Shown: positions 1-4,802 of the stretch, one piece after another | Layout: each line of letters starts with the position of its first letter | How positions within the stretch are numbered: the stretch's first letter is position 1 | Source of the DNA: Candidatus Nitrosopumilus sp. | Lineage (GTDB): Archaea; Thermoproteota; Nitrososphaeria; Nitrososphaerales; Nitrosopumilaceae | NCBI GenBank assembly: GCA_016784625.1 | Contig: JADHUF010000073.1 | Location: forward strand, 1-5,724 | DNA length: 5,724 bases | Direction of reading: 5' to 3' | Program-made: the position numbers and the translations under genes | Notes under the pieces: model-generated | What the model saw: only the letters and a program-made list of their open reading frames with translations | The model's database searches: none | What the model was told of the DNA's origin: nothing

Positions 1-792
1 CCTATCTTTTACATCAAAACTAGGACAGACCTCCACAATATCCATGCCTACAATTCCTTTCTTTACTATCTCTTTTAACAGATAAACTGCATCTGTACTG
101 TTCAAACCCATAGGTACTGGGACAGAAACACCAGGAGCATATGCAGGATCAACGCAATCCATATCAAATGAAATGTACACTTTATCCCCCAATCTACTTA
201 ATACTGAATTTGTCACTTCTTTGATCCCTTGCTCTCTTATGTCAAAAGGAGTAATCACTTTTAGATTGTGTTTTTTAATATTATCCAATTCTTCTTGCTC
301 TGGAGTTCGAATTCCTATTTGTACACTAGAGGTAATTTCAATATTTGAAAGAACATCATTTGTCACAGAACCATGGTAGTTTGTAGTTGAACTTACAAAG
401 TCAGGGTGAGCATCAAAATATACCAAAGAAATCTTTCCATGTCTTTTTGTCAACGTATTAATTATTTGTCGAGAAATTGAGTGATCACCTCCAATTGAGA
501 TAGGGATTTTTGAAGATGCAGAAATTTTATCATAGATATTTTCAATCTGAGACCTAGTAATGTTTCCCAAATCATGGACTTTTTTTTCAGAGCCTTGAAA
601 TGGACGTCCAAGAATAATTTTTCCATCTCGTTCATAAGTGTCACGTAGATTAGAGATTTGACGAATTTTGGATGGTGCTTCTTCTGTTCCTTTTCTTAAT
701 GCATGTGATTGTGATTCATCAGGAATACCAATGACTACAAATTCAGACTCTTCAAAATCATCAGTGTTTGCCCAACAAATTTTTTCCATCAT
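1..792 (-). CDS. speB: Agmatinase/arginase-family ureohydrolase, 3' end outside the window
   Basis: Predicted binuclear-manganese hydrolase that splits a guanidino compound, most likely agmatine to putrescine plus urea, in the cytoplasm. The 264 visible codons carry the family signatures in order: SIGGDHS (residues 99-105), YFDAHPD (125-131), HGS (140-142), SFDMDCVDPAYAPG (from about 209) and the late GMDIVEV with Glu254. Metal ligands His104, Asp127, His129, Asp131, Asp210 and Asp212 are all present, so it should be active. Archaeal members usually run near 290 residues, so roughly 25-30 are missing past the edge. The gene opens ATG-ATG (792 or 789); the TATA box at 811-816 fits 789 slightly better. 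It is divergent from the membrane-protein gene at 882. In ammonia-oxidising archaea the released urea could feed urease, which is inference. Arginase, guanidinase or another guanidino substrate cannot be excluded from these motifs, so the symbol is tentative. Confidence 0.9.
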   Translation of the reverse strand, partial: MMEKICWANTDDFEESEFVVIGIPDESQSHALRKGTEEAPSKIRQISNLRDTYERDGKIILGRPFQGSEKKVHDLGNITRSQIENIYDKISASSKIPISIGGDHSISRQIINTLTKRHGKISLVYFDAHPDFVSSTTNYHGSVTNDVLSNIEITSSVQIGIRTPEQEELDNIKKHNLKVITPFDIREQGIKEVTNSVLSRLGDKVYISFDMDCVDPAYAPGVSVPVPMGLNSTDAVYLLKEIVKKGIVGMDIVEVCPSFDVKDR

Positions 793-810
793 GTCTTAAG
801 AATTGAATCC

Positions 811-816
811 TATAAG
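811..816 (-). promoter_or_regulatory. TATA box of the agmatinase-family gene
   Basis: On the minus strand this reads CTTATA, followed by GG. Its centre lies 21.5 nt from the ATG at 792 and 24.5 nt from the ATG at 789, which suggests a leaderless transcript that starts at or near the second Met. The same CTTATAGG octamer serves the small zinc protein gene starting at 2034. Confidence 0.55.
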
Positions 817-853
817 ATTTGAACGGATTTACTGACTATTAGAATTTAGGACA

Positions 854-859
854 TTTATA
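854..859 (+). promoter_or_regulatory. TATA box of the 882 membrane-protein gene
   Basis: TTTATA, centred 25.5 nt before the GTG at 882. It supports the GTG as a leaderless start. An in-frame TAG at 858-860 rules out any start further upstream. Confidence 0.6.
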
Positions 860-881
860 GAATAAAACCAATCCCAAATCA

Positions 882-1598
882 GTGTCAAAAGATATTCTAC
901 CAAAAGATACAGATGAAATTCTTCCAGGCAGATATGAAGAGGCAAATCCTGAAACATACAAAGCGCCAAATATTGAAGATGTATCCCGACCTAAATCAAA
1001 GAACCTAACTATTGCAATTATTCTGTTTGGGATAATCTCTACTGGAATATTCTCTTACTATATCATAAACCAGCAAGAGATAGACCAAGAGATTACCCAA
1101 AACTTGCCTTCAGAACAACTATTGGCACAAAGATACAACGTAGGCAATCTAGGAAGTGACCACGCACATGCAGCAATTGTAATCATACTAGATGAAACTC
1201 AGGTAAACTTTGGCTTGCCGCAGTTTCAACTTTCAAGTAAATACATACACTTTGAGAATCACAACCCGTATCTTATTCACAAACATGCAACTGGCGTTCC
1301 ATTAGAGATGTTTTTTGTATCAATGGGAATGGAGATAACTAAACACTGTATACTTGTAAATTACGAGTTTGTCAATACTGCAGAAAAGTTCTGTACTGGA
1401 GACAAAGAACTATCAGTTTATCTTAATGGAGAGAAATACAATTCAGAGATATCCCAGTATGAGATAAATCACAATGATAGGATATTGGTATACTTTGGAG
1501 ATGAATCAGTATCAAAGTATCTAAAATATCTAGAGTCATTAGAAATATCAGATGTTCCAAAAAAGAGTTTAGGCAATTCTAATGATATAATTATTTAG
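882..1598 (+). CDS. Membrane-anchored extracytoplasmic protein with a His/Met/Cys-rich domain
   Basis: Encodes 238 residues. A charged cytoplasmic N-terminus (1-40) is followed by one membrane segment (about 42-63) and a soluble domain (about 90-208) expected outside the membrane. The domain has HAH (94-96), YIHFENH (121-127), IHKHATG (132-138), a Met-rich stretch MFFVSMGM (143-150), two cysteines (156 and 171), and ends in DRILVYFGDE. I recall this IHxHATG-type domain from ammonia-oxidising archaea, mostly under 'hypothetical' or, less safely, 'protein-disulfide isomerase' labels; there is no CxxC thioredoxin active site here. Visible facts point to a metal site (copper or zinc) and possibly a Cys156-Cys171 disulfide; both are inference. 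The start is GTG, fixed by the upstream in-frame stop and the TATA spacing. It is convergent with the gene at 1635-1775. Confidence 0.85.
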   Translation: MSKDILPKDTDEILPGRYEEANPETYKAPNIEDVSRPKSKNLTIAIILFGIISTGIFSYYIINQQEIDQEITQNLPSEQLLAQRYNVGNLGSDHAHAAIVIILDETQVNFGLPQFQLSSKYIHFENHNPYLIHKHATGVPLEMFFVSMGMEITKHCILVNYEFVNTAEKFCTGDKELSVYLNGEKYNSEISQYEINHNDRILVYFGDESVSKYLKYLESLEISDVPKKSLGNSNDIII

Positions 1599-1634
1599 AG
1601 TAATATTAAAAAGGAATAAAATAGTCTCAAATTT

Positions 1635-1775
1635 CTAGAATCCTTCTTCGTCTGAATCAGATTCAGCATTTACCTTTTGCAAAGTAAAATCGCTACCTTG
1701 ACATGACTCACATTTGTCCCACATGCCAAATTCATTTCGGTACTTGCCTTTTCCATCACATCTCAAACAAACCAA
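1635..1775 (-). CDS. 46-residue zinc protein with DnaJ-type CxxCxGxG motif
   Basis: Small zinc-binding protein. The first cysteine pair sits in CLRCDGKG, which is the CxxCxGxG signature of the DnaJ cysteine-rich domain; the second pair is CESCQGS, a partial copy of it. The remainder is a short acidic tail (ESDSDEEG). A complete DnaJ domain has four repeats and a J domain; this has neither, so it is one isolated finger and not a co-chaperone. An in-frame TAG at 1784-1782 leaves TTG (1775) as the best start, since the first ATG in frame would delete the first cysteine pair; a rare ATC at 1781 is the only other option. The function is unknown, with RNA or protein binding possible. The downstream minus-strand CCTTTTTAAT near 1606-1615 may end transcription before the convergent gene. 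Confidence 0.7.
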   Translation of the reverse strand: MVCLRCDGKGKYRNEFGMWDKCESCQGSDFTLQKVNAESDSDEEGF

Positions 1776-1829
1776 TTTGATCTAATTAGCTAGGATTAGC
1801 AATAAGGTTTTCTAATAATTTTAGTTATT

Positions 1830-1852
1830 ATAAAAAAATAAAAAAAAGAATA
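1830..1852 (-). terminator. T-rich terminator after the 1903-2034 gene
   Basis: The minus strand carries about 20 nt made almost only of T in two long runs, 50-70 nt past the stop of the CxxC-x17-CxxC gene. Archaeal termination commonly depends on such U-tracts without a hairpin. It could also act as an AT-rich upstream element for the next gene. Confidence 0.5.
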
Positions 1853-1902
1853 TTTTTAATAATCAAGTTTAAAATTAATCAAACGAAACTAGTCTAAATC
1901 TT

Positions 1903-2034
1903 CTACTTTTGTTGTTGTTTTTGGTAACATTCTTTACAATATACTGGTCTGTCTGCTTTTGGTTCAAAAGGAACTTCAGTTTCTTTTTTGCATTCAGAAC
2001 AGGTACATTTGTACATTTTTCTGTCTTGTGACAT
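1903..2034 (-). CDS. 43-residue CxxC-x17-CxxC zinc-ribbon protein
   Basis: Encodes 43 residues. Cys12, Cys15, Cys33 and Cys36 give exactly CxxC-x17-CxxC, and an extra Cys10 makes the first half CxCxxC. The conserved middle VPFEP and the RPVYC lead-in to the second pair match a small archaeal zinc-binding family defined by that spacing. The tail is KQQQK. A treble-clef or zinc-ribbon fold binding one zinc is expected; the target is unknown, with nucleic acid the usual guess. It starts at ATG 2034, directly downstream of a good TATA box with a leader of almost no length. It is monocistronic, as a T-rich tract follows and a separate promoter precedes the next gene. Confidence 0.85.
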   Translation of the reverse strand: MSQDRKMYKCTCSECKKETEVPFEPKADRPVYCKECYQKQQQK

Positions 2035-2055
2035 AATTCACAGAAAGCTGTTCCC

Positions 2056-2061
2056 TATAAG
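2056..2061 (-). promoter_or_regulatory. TATA box of the 1903-2034 zinc-ribbon gene
   Basis: CTTATA on the minus strand, centred 24.5 nt before ATG 2034, so the mRNA is probably leaderless. Confidence 0.6.
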
Positions 2062-2090
2062 AACAGGCGTATTGGAGTTTAGAATAAAGA

Positions 2091-2180
2091 TTATTTTCGT
2101 AATCTGAGTAACATAATCCCTGCTGGAATACCTACTGCCAGTATTATCAAAGATATCATTAACACTTCTTGTAGGTTCAT
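2091..2180 (-). CDS. 29-residue single-pass membrane peptide
   Basis: ATG to TAA encodes 29 residues: a short polar start (MNLQE), a hydrophobic segment of about 20 residues (6-25) and a basic end (LRLRK). The positive end should stay inside, giving an N-out, C-in single-pass peptide. Candidates are a small accessory subunit of a membrane complex or a regulatory peptide; nothing in the sequence decides. A TTTATC hexamer at 2199-2204 is centred only 21.5 nt from the ATG, a little close for a leaderless start, so the promoter is uncertain. It sits between zinc-finger genes and 40 nt downstream of the 2221-2877 gene, with which it could be co-transcribed. The chance of a spurious reading frame is real at this length. 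Confidence 0.5.
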   Translation of the reverse strand: MNLQEVLMISLIILAVGIPAGIMLLRLRK

Positions 2181-2220
2181 TTCAATACCTGAAATTTAGA
2201 TAAAGTGACTATTACAGGTT

Positions 2221-2877
2221 TCAGACCATCTTGTATAGTCTGATTCTGTCTTCAGGTAGAATCTGTTGCATAAAGAGAGTTTTGCTTTCATTATCTTTTG
2301 TCTGGTAATACATCTCTTTTATTTTCTCAATTGGTAACTGATGAATAAAATTTGCAACCTTTAGAATTACACTTTTTTGATACTCCACAGGATTTTGCAT
2401 TAATAGCTTTTCTTGCTCTGTTAGGTTTGGCTCACTATACATAAAACTAGGGCATTTTTCCATCCAAACTCTATAAAGTGTCAGAGGAAGTCCTTGCTTG
2501 TTGAAGGTAACAGGAATTAAGATATTATGCTGATAGGTTCCTTTCTCTTTGCAGCATTTCTTAAAACATGTAGTACAAATTTTTCGCTCATCAAATAGAT
2601 TGGTAGCTACAAGTCGAGTCTTTTTACAAATATCACATGCTGTATAGTCTGCTCTTTTTCTTCCGTCAGTAGATGCTCTGACCTCACTGCATGGCCTGCA
2701 AAGATAGTACAGATTAGTAATTGCAGAGTTTAGTAGATTATTGTCTCGAAATGATATGAGAATTTCTTCATTAGTGTTACATATTTCACAAACTTTAGGC
2801 TTGTTTTGCTTGTTTAGAATTTGAAGTGCCTTTTTTCTTGCATTTTCATTAATTTTTGCTTGCTCTGACTTTGTCAC
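2221..2877 (-). CDS. 218-residue protein with four CxxC zinc-binding pairs
   Basis: I do not recognise the family. The N-terminus is basic and helical (1-28). Then come four cysteine pairs: CEIC (30-33), CRPC (60-63), CDIC (81-84) and CTTC (101-104), followed by CC at 108-109. The spacings, CxxC-x26-CxxC and CxxC-x16-CxxC, suggest two zinc ribbons in a row. The C-terminal half (about 115-218) has no cysteine motif and looks mostly helical, with many charged residues. The first ribbon looks like an HNH-type fold at a glance, but the catalytic histidines are absent. The start is GTG at 2877: an in-frame TGA lies two codons upstream and a TATA-like box sits 27.5 nt before it. A nucleic-acid-binding role is the usual expectation for such proteins, and is only inference here. 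Confidence 0.8.
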   Translation of the reverse strand: MTKSEQAKINENARKKALQILNKQNKPKVCEICNTNEEILISFRDNNLLNSAITNLYYLCRPCSEVRASTDGRKRADYTACDICKKTRLVATNLFDERKICTTCFKKCCKEKGTYQHNILIPVTFNKQGLPLTLYRVWMEKCPSFMYSEPNLTEQEKLLMQNPVEYQKSVILKVANFIHQLPIEKIKEMYYQTKDNESKTLFMQQILPEDRIRLYKMV

Positions 2878-2901
2878 TAGTCATAGTATACACATTCAGT
2901 C

Positions 2902-2907
2902 TTAAAG
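2902..2907 (-). promoter_or_regulatory. TATA-like box of the 2221-2877 gene
   Basis: CTTTAA on the minus strand (GCTTTAAGA in context), centred 27.5 nt before GTG 2877. The similar CTTAAG box precedes the 3048-3467 gene. Confidence 0.45.
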
Positions 2908-3047
2908 CAATTTCTGATAGAAAAAAAAGATCCAAGCTCAAATCAACTCCCATCAGTTAGTGAACATTACGTTCTGGGTTGAATGTGAACTTGTTCTGAA
3001 TATACTAAAGTAAATTAGAACATAAGAACAGTGGAAAAACTAACAGA
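2908..3047 (-). other. Longest gene-free gap (2878-3047), no gene seen
   Basis: The gap holds the promoter of the 2221-2877 gene and the 3' end region of the 3048-3467 gene. The minus strand has TCTTTTTTTTC at about 2920-2930, a possible terminator. Between 2960 and 3030 the words GAAC and GTTC occur repeatedly in both orientations, but no long stem forms. Short frames here overlap the start of the neighbouring gene or lack any support, and no tRNA or other RNA gene is recognisable. Confidence 0.4.
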
Positions 3048-3467
3048 TCATTTGATCCGTTTTGGCATAAATGCAGATATCCAAGAATCCATTAGGTTTC
3101 TATTCAAATTTACAAACACATCTGCATTCTCATTCCATGTTTTGATGTTTTTCTTTCCAGCTTCAATACTAGAGATAGTCATTTTATGGTATAAGGAACG
3201 ATACTTTACAGTCTCCTCACCAATATTCTCATAAATAGACTTTGCATCTTTTGGTAGAACAAAATTAAATCCAGATTTGACTGCAAATTCTTTTTGGAGT
3301 AAGATATTAGCATTTACTGCATTTTTCCATGTCTTGTAGTATTCATTTTGCAAATCAAATAGTATTTGTTGAATGTGCGGTACTGTATGTTCGATTTCAG
3401 AGAAATATTTGCTAGCAGTCTGCTCTATTACATCAAAATTATCTAAAGAATCATTATTTTCAGTCAT
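3048..3467 (-). CDS. Helical, phasin-like protein (tentative)
   Basis: Encodes 139 residues with no cysteine and no membrane segment. From residue 15 to 130 it is predicted almost wholly helical, with regularly spaced aromatic residues (EYYKTWKNA at 42-50, Trp111, Trp129) and the run IEAGKKNIKTWNENADVFVN at 101-120. This build, an amphipathic helical protein with W/F positions and an FAxKxG-like centre (61-66), recalls phasins, the proteins that coat polyhydroxyalkanoate granules. Ammonia-oxidising archaea often have PHA synthase genes, but none lies in this window, so the call rests on general character only. It starts at ATG 3467 with a TATA-like box 26.5 nt upstream and no ribosome binding site, so it probably has its own leaderless message. 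It is the last member of one of the two zinc-ribbon/CxCDCH runs. Confidence 0.75.
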   Translation of the reverse strand: MTENNDSLDNFDVIEQTASKYFSEIEHTVPHIQQILFDLQNEYYKTWKNAVNANILLQKEFAVKSGFNFVLPKDAKSIYENIGEETVKYRSLYHKMTISSIEAGKKNIKTWNENADVFVNLNRNLMDSWISAFMPKRIK

Positions 3468-3490
3468 AAATTTTCTACAAAATGCAGAAA

Positions 3491-3496
3491 CTTAAG
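3491..3496 (-). promoter_or_regulatory. TATA-like box of the phasin-like gene
   Basis: CTTAAG on the minus strand, followed by TTTC, centred 26.5 nt before ATG 3467. Confidence 0.45.
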
Positions 3497-3531
3497 CATA
3501 TTGGAAGATTTCAGACTCACAACTAATTTGA

Positions 3532-3630
3532 TTATCTTAATACATGACAATCACATATGCAACCTTTCTGACATTTTACCCTTTTACAGTCTGAACATAT
3601 TTTTTTATTCCAATAAGGTGCCGTGTTCAT
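3532..3630 (-). CDS. 32-residue CxCDCH cysteine-rich microprotein, copy A
   Basis: Encodes 32 residues with six cysteines and one histidine in the order C12-x-D-C15-x4-C20-x3-C24-x-C26-D-C28-H29, plus basic residues between them. A second copy with the same pattern is encoded at 4306-4395. The conserved spacing in two otherwise different peptides is the evidence that it is translated. Six Cys and one His in 18 residues could hold a zinc or copper cluster in metallothionein fashion, or one zinc with spare ligands; I do not know the family. It starts at ATG 3630; the frame has no earlier ATG before its upstream stop. GGAG lies 8 nt before the ATG and no TATA box is at the leaderless distance, so it is probably translated from a longer message started at the zinc-ribbon gene 61 nt upstream. 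Confidence 0.7.
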   Translation of the reverse strand: MNTAPYWNKKICSDCKRVKCQKGCICDCHVLR

Positions 3631-3638
3631 ATCAATAT

Positions 3639-3642
3639 CTCC
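3639..3642 (-). promoter_or_regulatory. Shine-Dalgarno-like GGAG before copy A
   Basis: GGAG, 8 nt before ATG 3630, complementary to the CCUCC end of archaeal 16S rRNA. It stands out because most other genes here lack a leader, and it fits co-transcription with the 3692-3793 gene. Confidence 0.45.
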
Positions 3643-3691
3643 AAGTAATCTTGAAAGTTCCTTTTTTTAATTGAATAATCATTTTCATATT

Positions 3692-3793
3692 CTAGGATCT
3701 GGCATGTATGTTAAATTCGCAATGGGTGCATGAATCATTTTCAGATGTAGAATACGACAAACCACAATTTGAACAAACAATAAAATCTGCCAT
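3692..3793 (-). CDS. 33-residue zinc-ribbon protein
   Basis: Encodes 33 residues that are little more than one zinc ribbon: CSNCGL (7-12) and CTHCE (22-26), spacing CxxC-x11-CxxC, with a short tail ending in IHARS. The CxxCGL...CxxCE layout resembles the ribbon of the membrane-tethered protein at 4431-4616, and both genes are followed by a CxCDCH gene. Such minimal ribbons usually bind one zinc and contact nucleic acid or protein; nothing more specific is visible. The start is ATG 3793, 24.5 nt from a TATA box. A second ATG lies 4 nt upstream in another frame (ATGTATGG), exactly as at the 4616 start. No T-rich tract separates its stop from the copy A gene, so the two are probably one transcript. 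Confidence 0.75.
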   Translation of the reverse strand: MADFIVCSNCGLSYSTSENDSCTHCEFNIHARS

Positions 3794-3814
3794 ACATACT
3801 ACGTCAAACAACGT

Positions 3815-3820
3815 CATAAA
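3815..3820 (-). promoter_or_regulatory. TATA box of the 3692-3793 zinc-ribbon gene
   Basis: TTTATG in the context GATATTTATGAC on the minus strand, centred 24.5 nt before ATG 3793. It probably drives both this gene and the following CxCDCH gene. Confidence 0.5.
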
Positions 3821-3857
3821 TATCCTCAAAAAGAAGAATTTGAAGTTTAATTTGTTG

Positions 3858-3875
3858 ACATTTATCATGAAATGT
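3858..3875 (-). terminator. Small inverted repeat after the 3891-4262 gene
   Basis: ACATTT (3858-3863) and AAATGT (3870-3875) are perfectly complementary across a 6-nt loop, starting 15 nt past the stop of the 3891-4262 gene. The stem is A+T-rich and no U-tract follows at once (the nearest is TTCTTCTTTTT at about 3831-3841 on the minus strand). It may be a 3'-end hairpin or simply chance. Confidence 0.25.
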
Positions 3876-3890
3876 TAATTTGTATTTTGA

Positions 3891-4262
3891 TTATTTTATG
3901 CGTTTATAGATCTCTTTGAATTCAGCTGATAGATTATATGATATGTTTTGCAAATGTGTTAGTTGATTCATCGATGTACTGCCCTTTCCTAACTGTCGTA
4001 AAAGGTATAGGGCTTTTTGAGGGGAAGTTTCAGAGGGAGGTTTCTGATCAGACCATGTCTTAAAAGAATCGCCCACATCTAAACAAAAATTCAAAATAAA
4101 TTCCTTCCAGTTCGGCATTGCTCTTCCTTTTTCAGTAAGAATTACTTCAGATAATTCACGAAATTCGTTTTTCCTATCTGTATATAACATTACAAGGGCT
4201 TGTTGGACTTTATCTTCTGTGTACTCGTCAATATTTAGCATATACATTCCAGGAATATTCAT
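3891..4262 (-). CDS. Unrecognised soluble helical protein, 118-123 residues
   Basis: Encodes up to 123 residues with no signal peptide, membrane segment or zinc motif; the only cysteine is Cys60. Residues 16-64 look like two or three helices (TEDKVQQALVML, then NEFRELSEVIL and NWKEFILNF). A Pro/Ser-rich linker (about 74-81) follows, then a helical C-terminal part (82-123). I do not recognise it, though the arrangement could be a small helical bundle or a winged-helix-like fold. The start is uncertain: ATG 4262 has a weak AAATAT at 4283-4288, while GTATAT at 4268-4273 would place a leaderless start at Met6 (4247) or Met8 (4241). It lies 43 nt downstream of the CxCDCH copy B gene and is the third member of that run. 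Confidence 0.75.
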   Translation of the reverse strand: MNIPGMYMLNIDEYTEDKVQQALVMLYTDRKNEFRELSEVILTEKGRAMPNWKEFILNFCLDVGDSFKTWSDQKPPSETSPQKALYLLRQLGKGSTSMNQLTHLQNISYNLSAEFKEIYKRIK

Positions 4263-4305
4263 AAATCATATACACACTTGTGATATTTCAAGTAGTTTTT
4301 GATTA

Positions 4306-4395
4306 TTACTTGTGACAATCACAACTGCAACTATTTGGCATACATCTATGAGTTATGCAGTCTTTACAGCCTTTACTTCGGCCACTTTTTACCAT
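4306..4395 (-). CDS. 29-residue CxCDCH cysteine-rich microprotein, copy B
   Basis: Encodes 29 residues with C10-x-D-C13-x4-C18-x4-C23-x-C25-D-C27-H28, the same pattern as copy A at 3532-3630 apart from one extra residue between the third and fourth cysteine. The 3' ends also match in DNA: the stretch coding for CDCH shares an 11-nt identical word (tgacaatcaca on the plus strand) and a nearby tgca. Outside the motif the two differ: this one begins MVKSGRSKG and has His16 in the x4 loop. The pattern suggests a compact metal-binding peptide; a signal peptide is absent, so it acts in the cytoplasm. It lies 35 nt after the membrane-tethered zinc-ribbon gene and may share its transcript, although the AT-rich spacer contains AATAAT-type sequence about 25 nt before the ATG that could be its own promoter. 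Confidence 0.7.
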   Translation of the reverse strand: MVKSGRSKGCKDCITHRCMPNSCSCDCHK

Positions 4396-4430
4396 TAATC
4401 TTTCTTTATCCAATTATTATTAATTTGAAA

Positions 4431-4616
4431 CTAGACACCAAATGACTGGTGTTTTTTTTCACATTTTGAACAGTTTAACCCCTTTGTTTCAAGCCCACAC
4501 TTTTTGCAATACACATCAATTCCTACTACTTCACGTGGAGAAGTTTTAGTTACCTTGATAATCAGAATTATTACTAGTAGAATTCCTATTGCAATTCCTA
4601 TCAATGCAAGTACCAT
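4431..4616 (-). CDS. Membrane-tethered zinc-ribbon protein, 61 residues
   Basis: Begins with a strongly hydrophobic helix (residues 2-20, VLALIGIAIGILLVIILII), followed by a short linker (KVTKTSPREV) and a zinc ribbon: Cys37, Cys40, Cys49 and Cys52 (CKKCGL and CSKCEKK), spacing CxxC-x8-CxxC. The positive residues after the helix argue that the ribbon stays in the cytoplasm and the N-terminus is outside. It could recruit a partner to the membrane or sit in a small membrane complex. It starts at ATG 4616; a TTTTAA box is centred 25.5 nt upstream. As at 3793, an out-of-frame ATG precedes it by 4 nt (ATGTATGG). The CxCDCH copy B gene follows after 35 nt. Confidence 0.8.
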   Translation of the reverse strand: MVLALIGIAIGILLVIILIIKVTKTSPREVVGIDVYCKKCGLETKGLNCSKCEKKHQSFGV

Positions 4617-4638
4617 ACATGCTATACTGCGTCATATC

Positions 4639-4644
4639 TTAAAA
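4639..4644 (-). promoter_or_regulatory. TATA-like box of the 4431-4616 gene
   Basis: TTTTAA in the context TTTTTAAGATATG on the minus strand, centred 25.5 nt before ATG 4616. Confidence 0.5.
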
Positions 4645-4667
4645 ATCACTGTATTATGATACAAATT

Positions 4668-4802
4668 TCATTGTTTTTTCTTGTTATCTTTTTCATTAAA
4701 GACAAGATCAGAGTCGCCTTCTTTGTTTTTTCGCGCCTCATGTTCTTTTTTTTGTTTAATCATCATTTTTTTGTATGATTCATCAATTTCATCAAAACTC
4801 AT
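4668..4802 (-). CDS. 44-residue Lys-rich charged protein, operon 1 second gene
   Basis: Encodes 44 residues, about a quarter lysine with many Glu and Asp, no cysteine and almost no hydrophobic core: an N-terminal acidic helix (MSFDEIDESYKKMM), a basic middle (IKQKKEHEARKNK) and a polar tail ending KKKQ. It is probably helical at the start and disordered after. The start ATG overlaps the stop of the C2H2 gene by 4 nt (ATGA), the classic sign of translational coupling, and no promoter of its own is needed. Operon 2 (5262-5001) encodes a protein of exactly the same length and similar composition beside a related finger. The charge suggests a nucleic-acid or protein-binding partner of the finger; this is inference. 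Confidence 0.7.
   Translation of the reverse strand: MSFDEIDESYKKMMIKQKKEHEARKNKEGDSDLVFNEKDNKKKQ

Noticed and set aside
301..320. GTTCGAATTCC, which looks like a tRNA T-loop
   Set aside because: No acceptor stem or other arms fit around it and it falls inside the agmatinase-family coding sequence.
173..379. 68-residue frame on the plus strand
   Set aside because: It is antisense to the agmatinase-family gene, has no promoter at the usual distance and no recognisable feature.
462..644. 60-residue frame on the minus strand
   Set aside because: It lies inside the agmatinase-family gene in another frame; the agmatinase frame carries the catalytic motifs over this stretch.
2221..2877. HNH endonuclease for the 218-residue protein
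   Set aside because: The CxxC pairs have suitable spacing, but the catalytic His/Asn/His residues are not present between them.
2879..2956. Minus-strand frame starting MGVDLSLDLF in the gap before the 218-residue gene
   Set aside because: It runs into the start of the 2221-2877 gene in another frame, overlaps that gene's promoter and has no protein-like pattern beyond a few hydrophobic residues.
3031..3234. 67-residue frame on the plus strand with a GTG start
   Set aside because: It is antisense to the phasin-like gene, which has its own TATA box and a fuller reading frame.
3630..3687. 18-codon minus-strand frame starting MKMIIQLKKG between the zinc ribbon and copy A
   Set aside because: Too short, no promoter or conserved feature; the spacer is better explained as a leader carrying the GGAG site of copy A.
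3048..3902. Both helical proteins (3048-3467 and 3891-4262) end in KRIK
   Set aside because: Four residues with different codons and no similarity upstream; treated as coincidence and not used as evidence for duplication.
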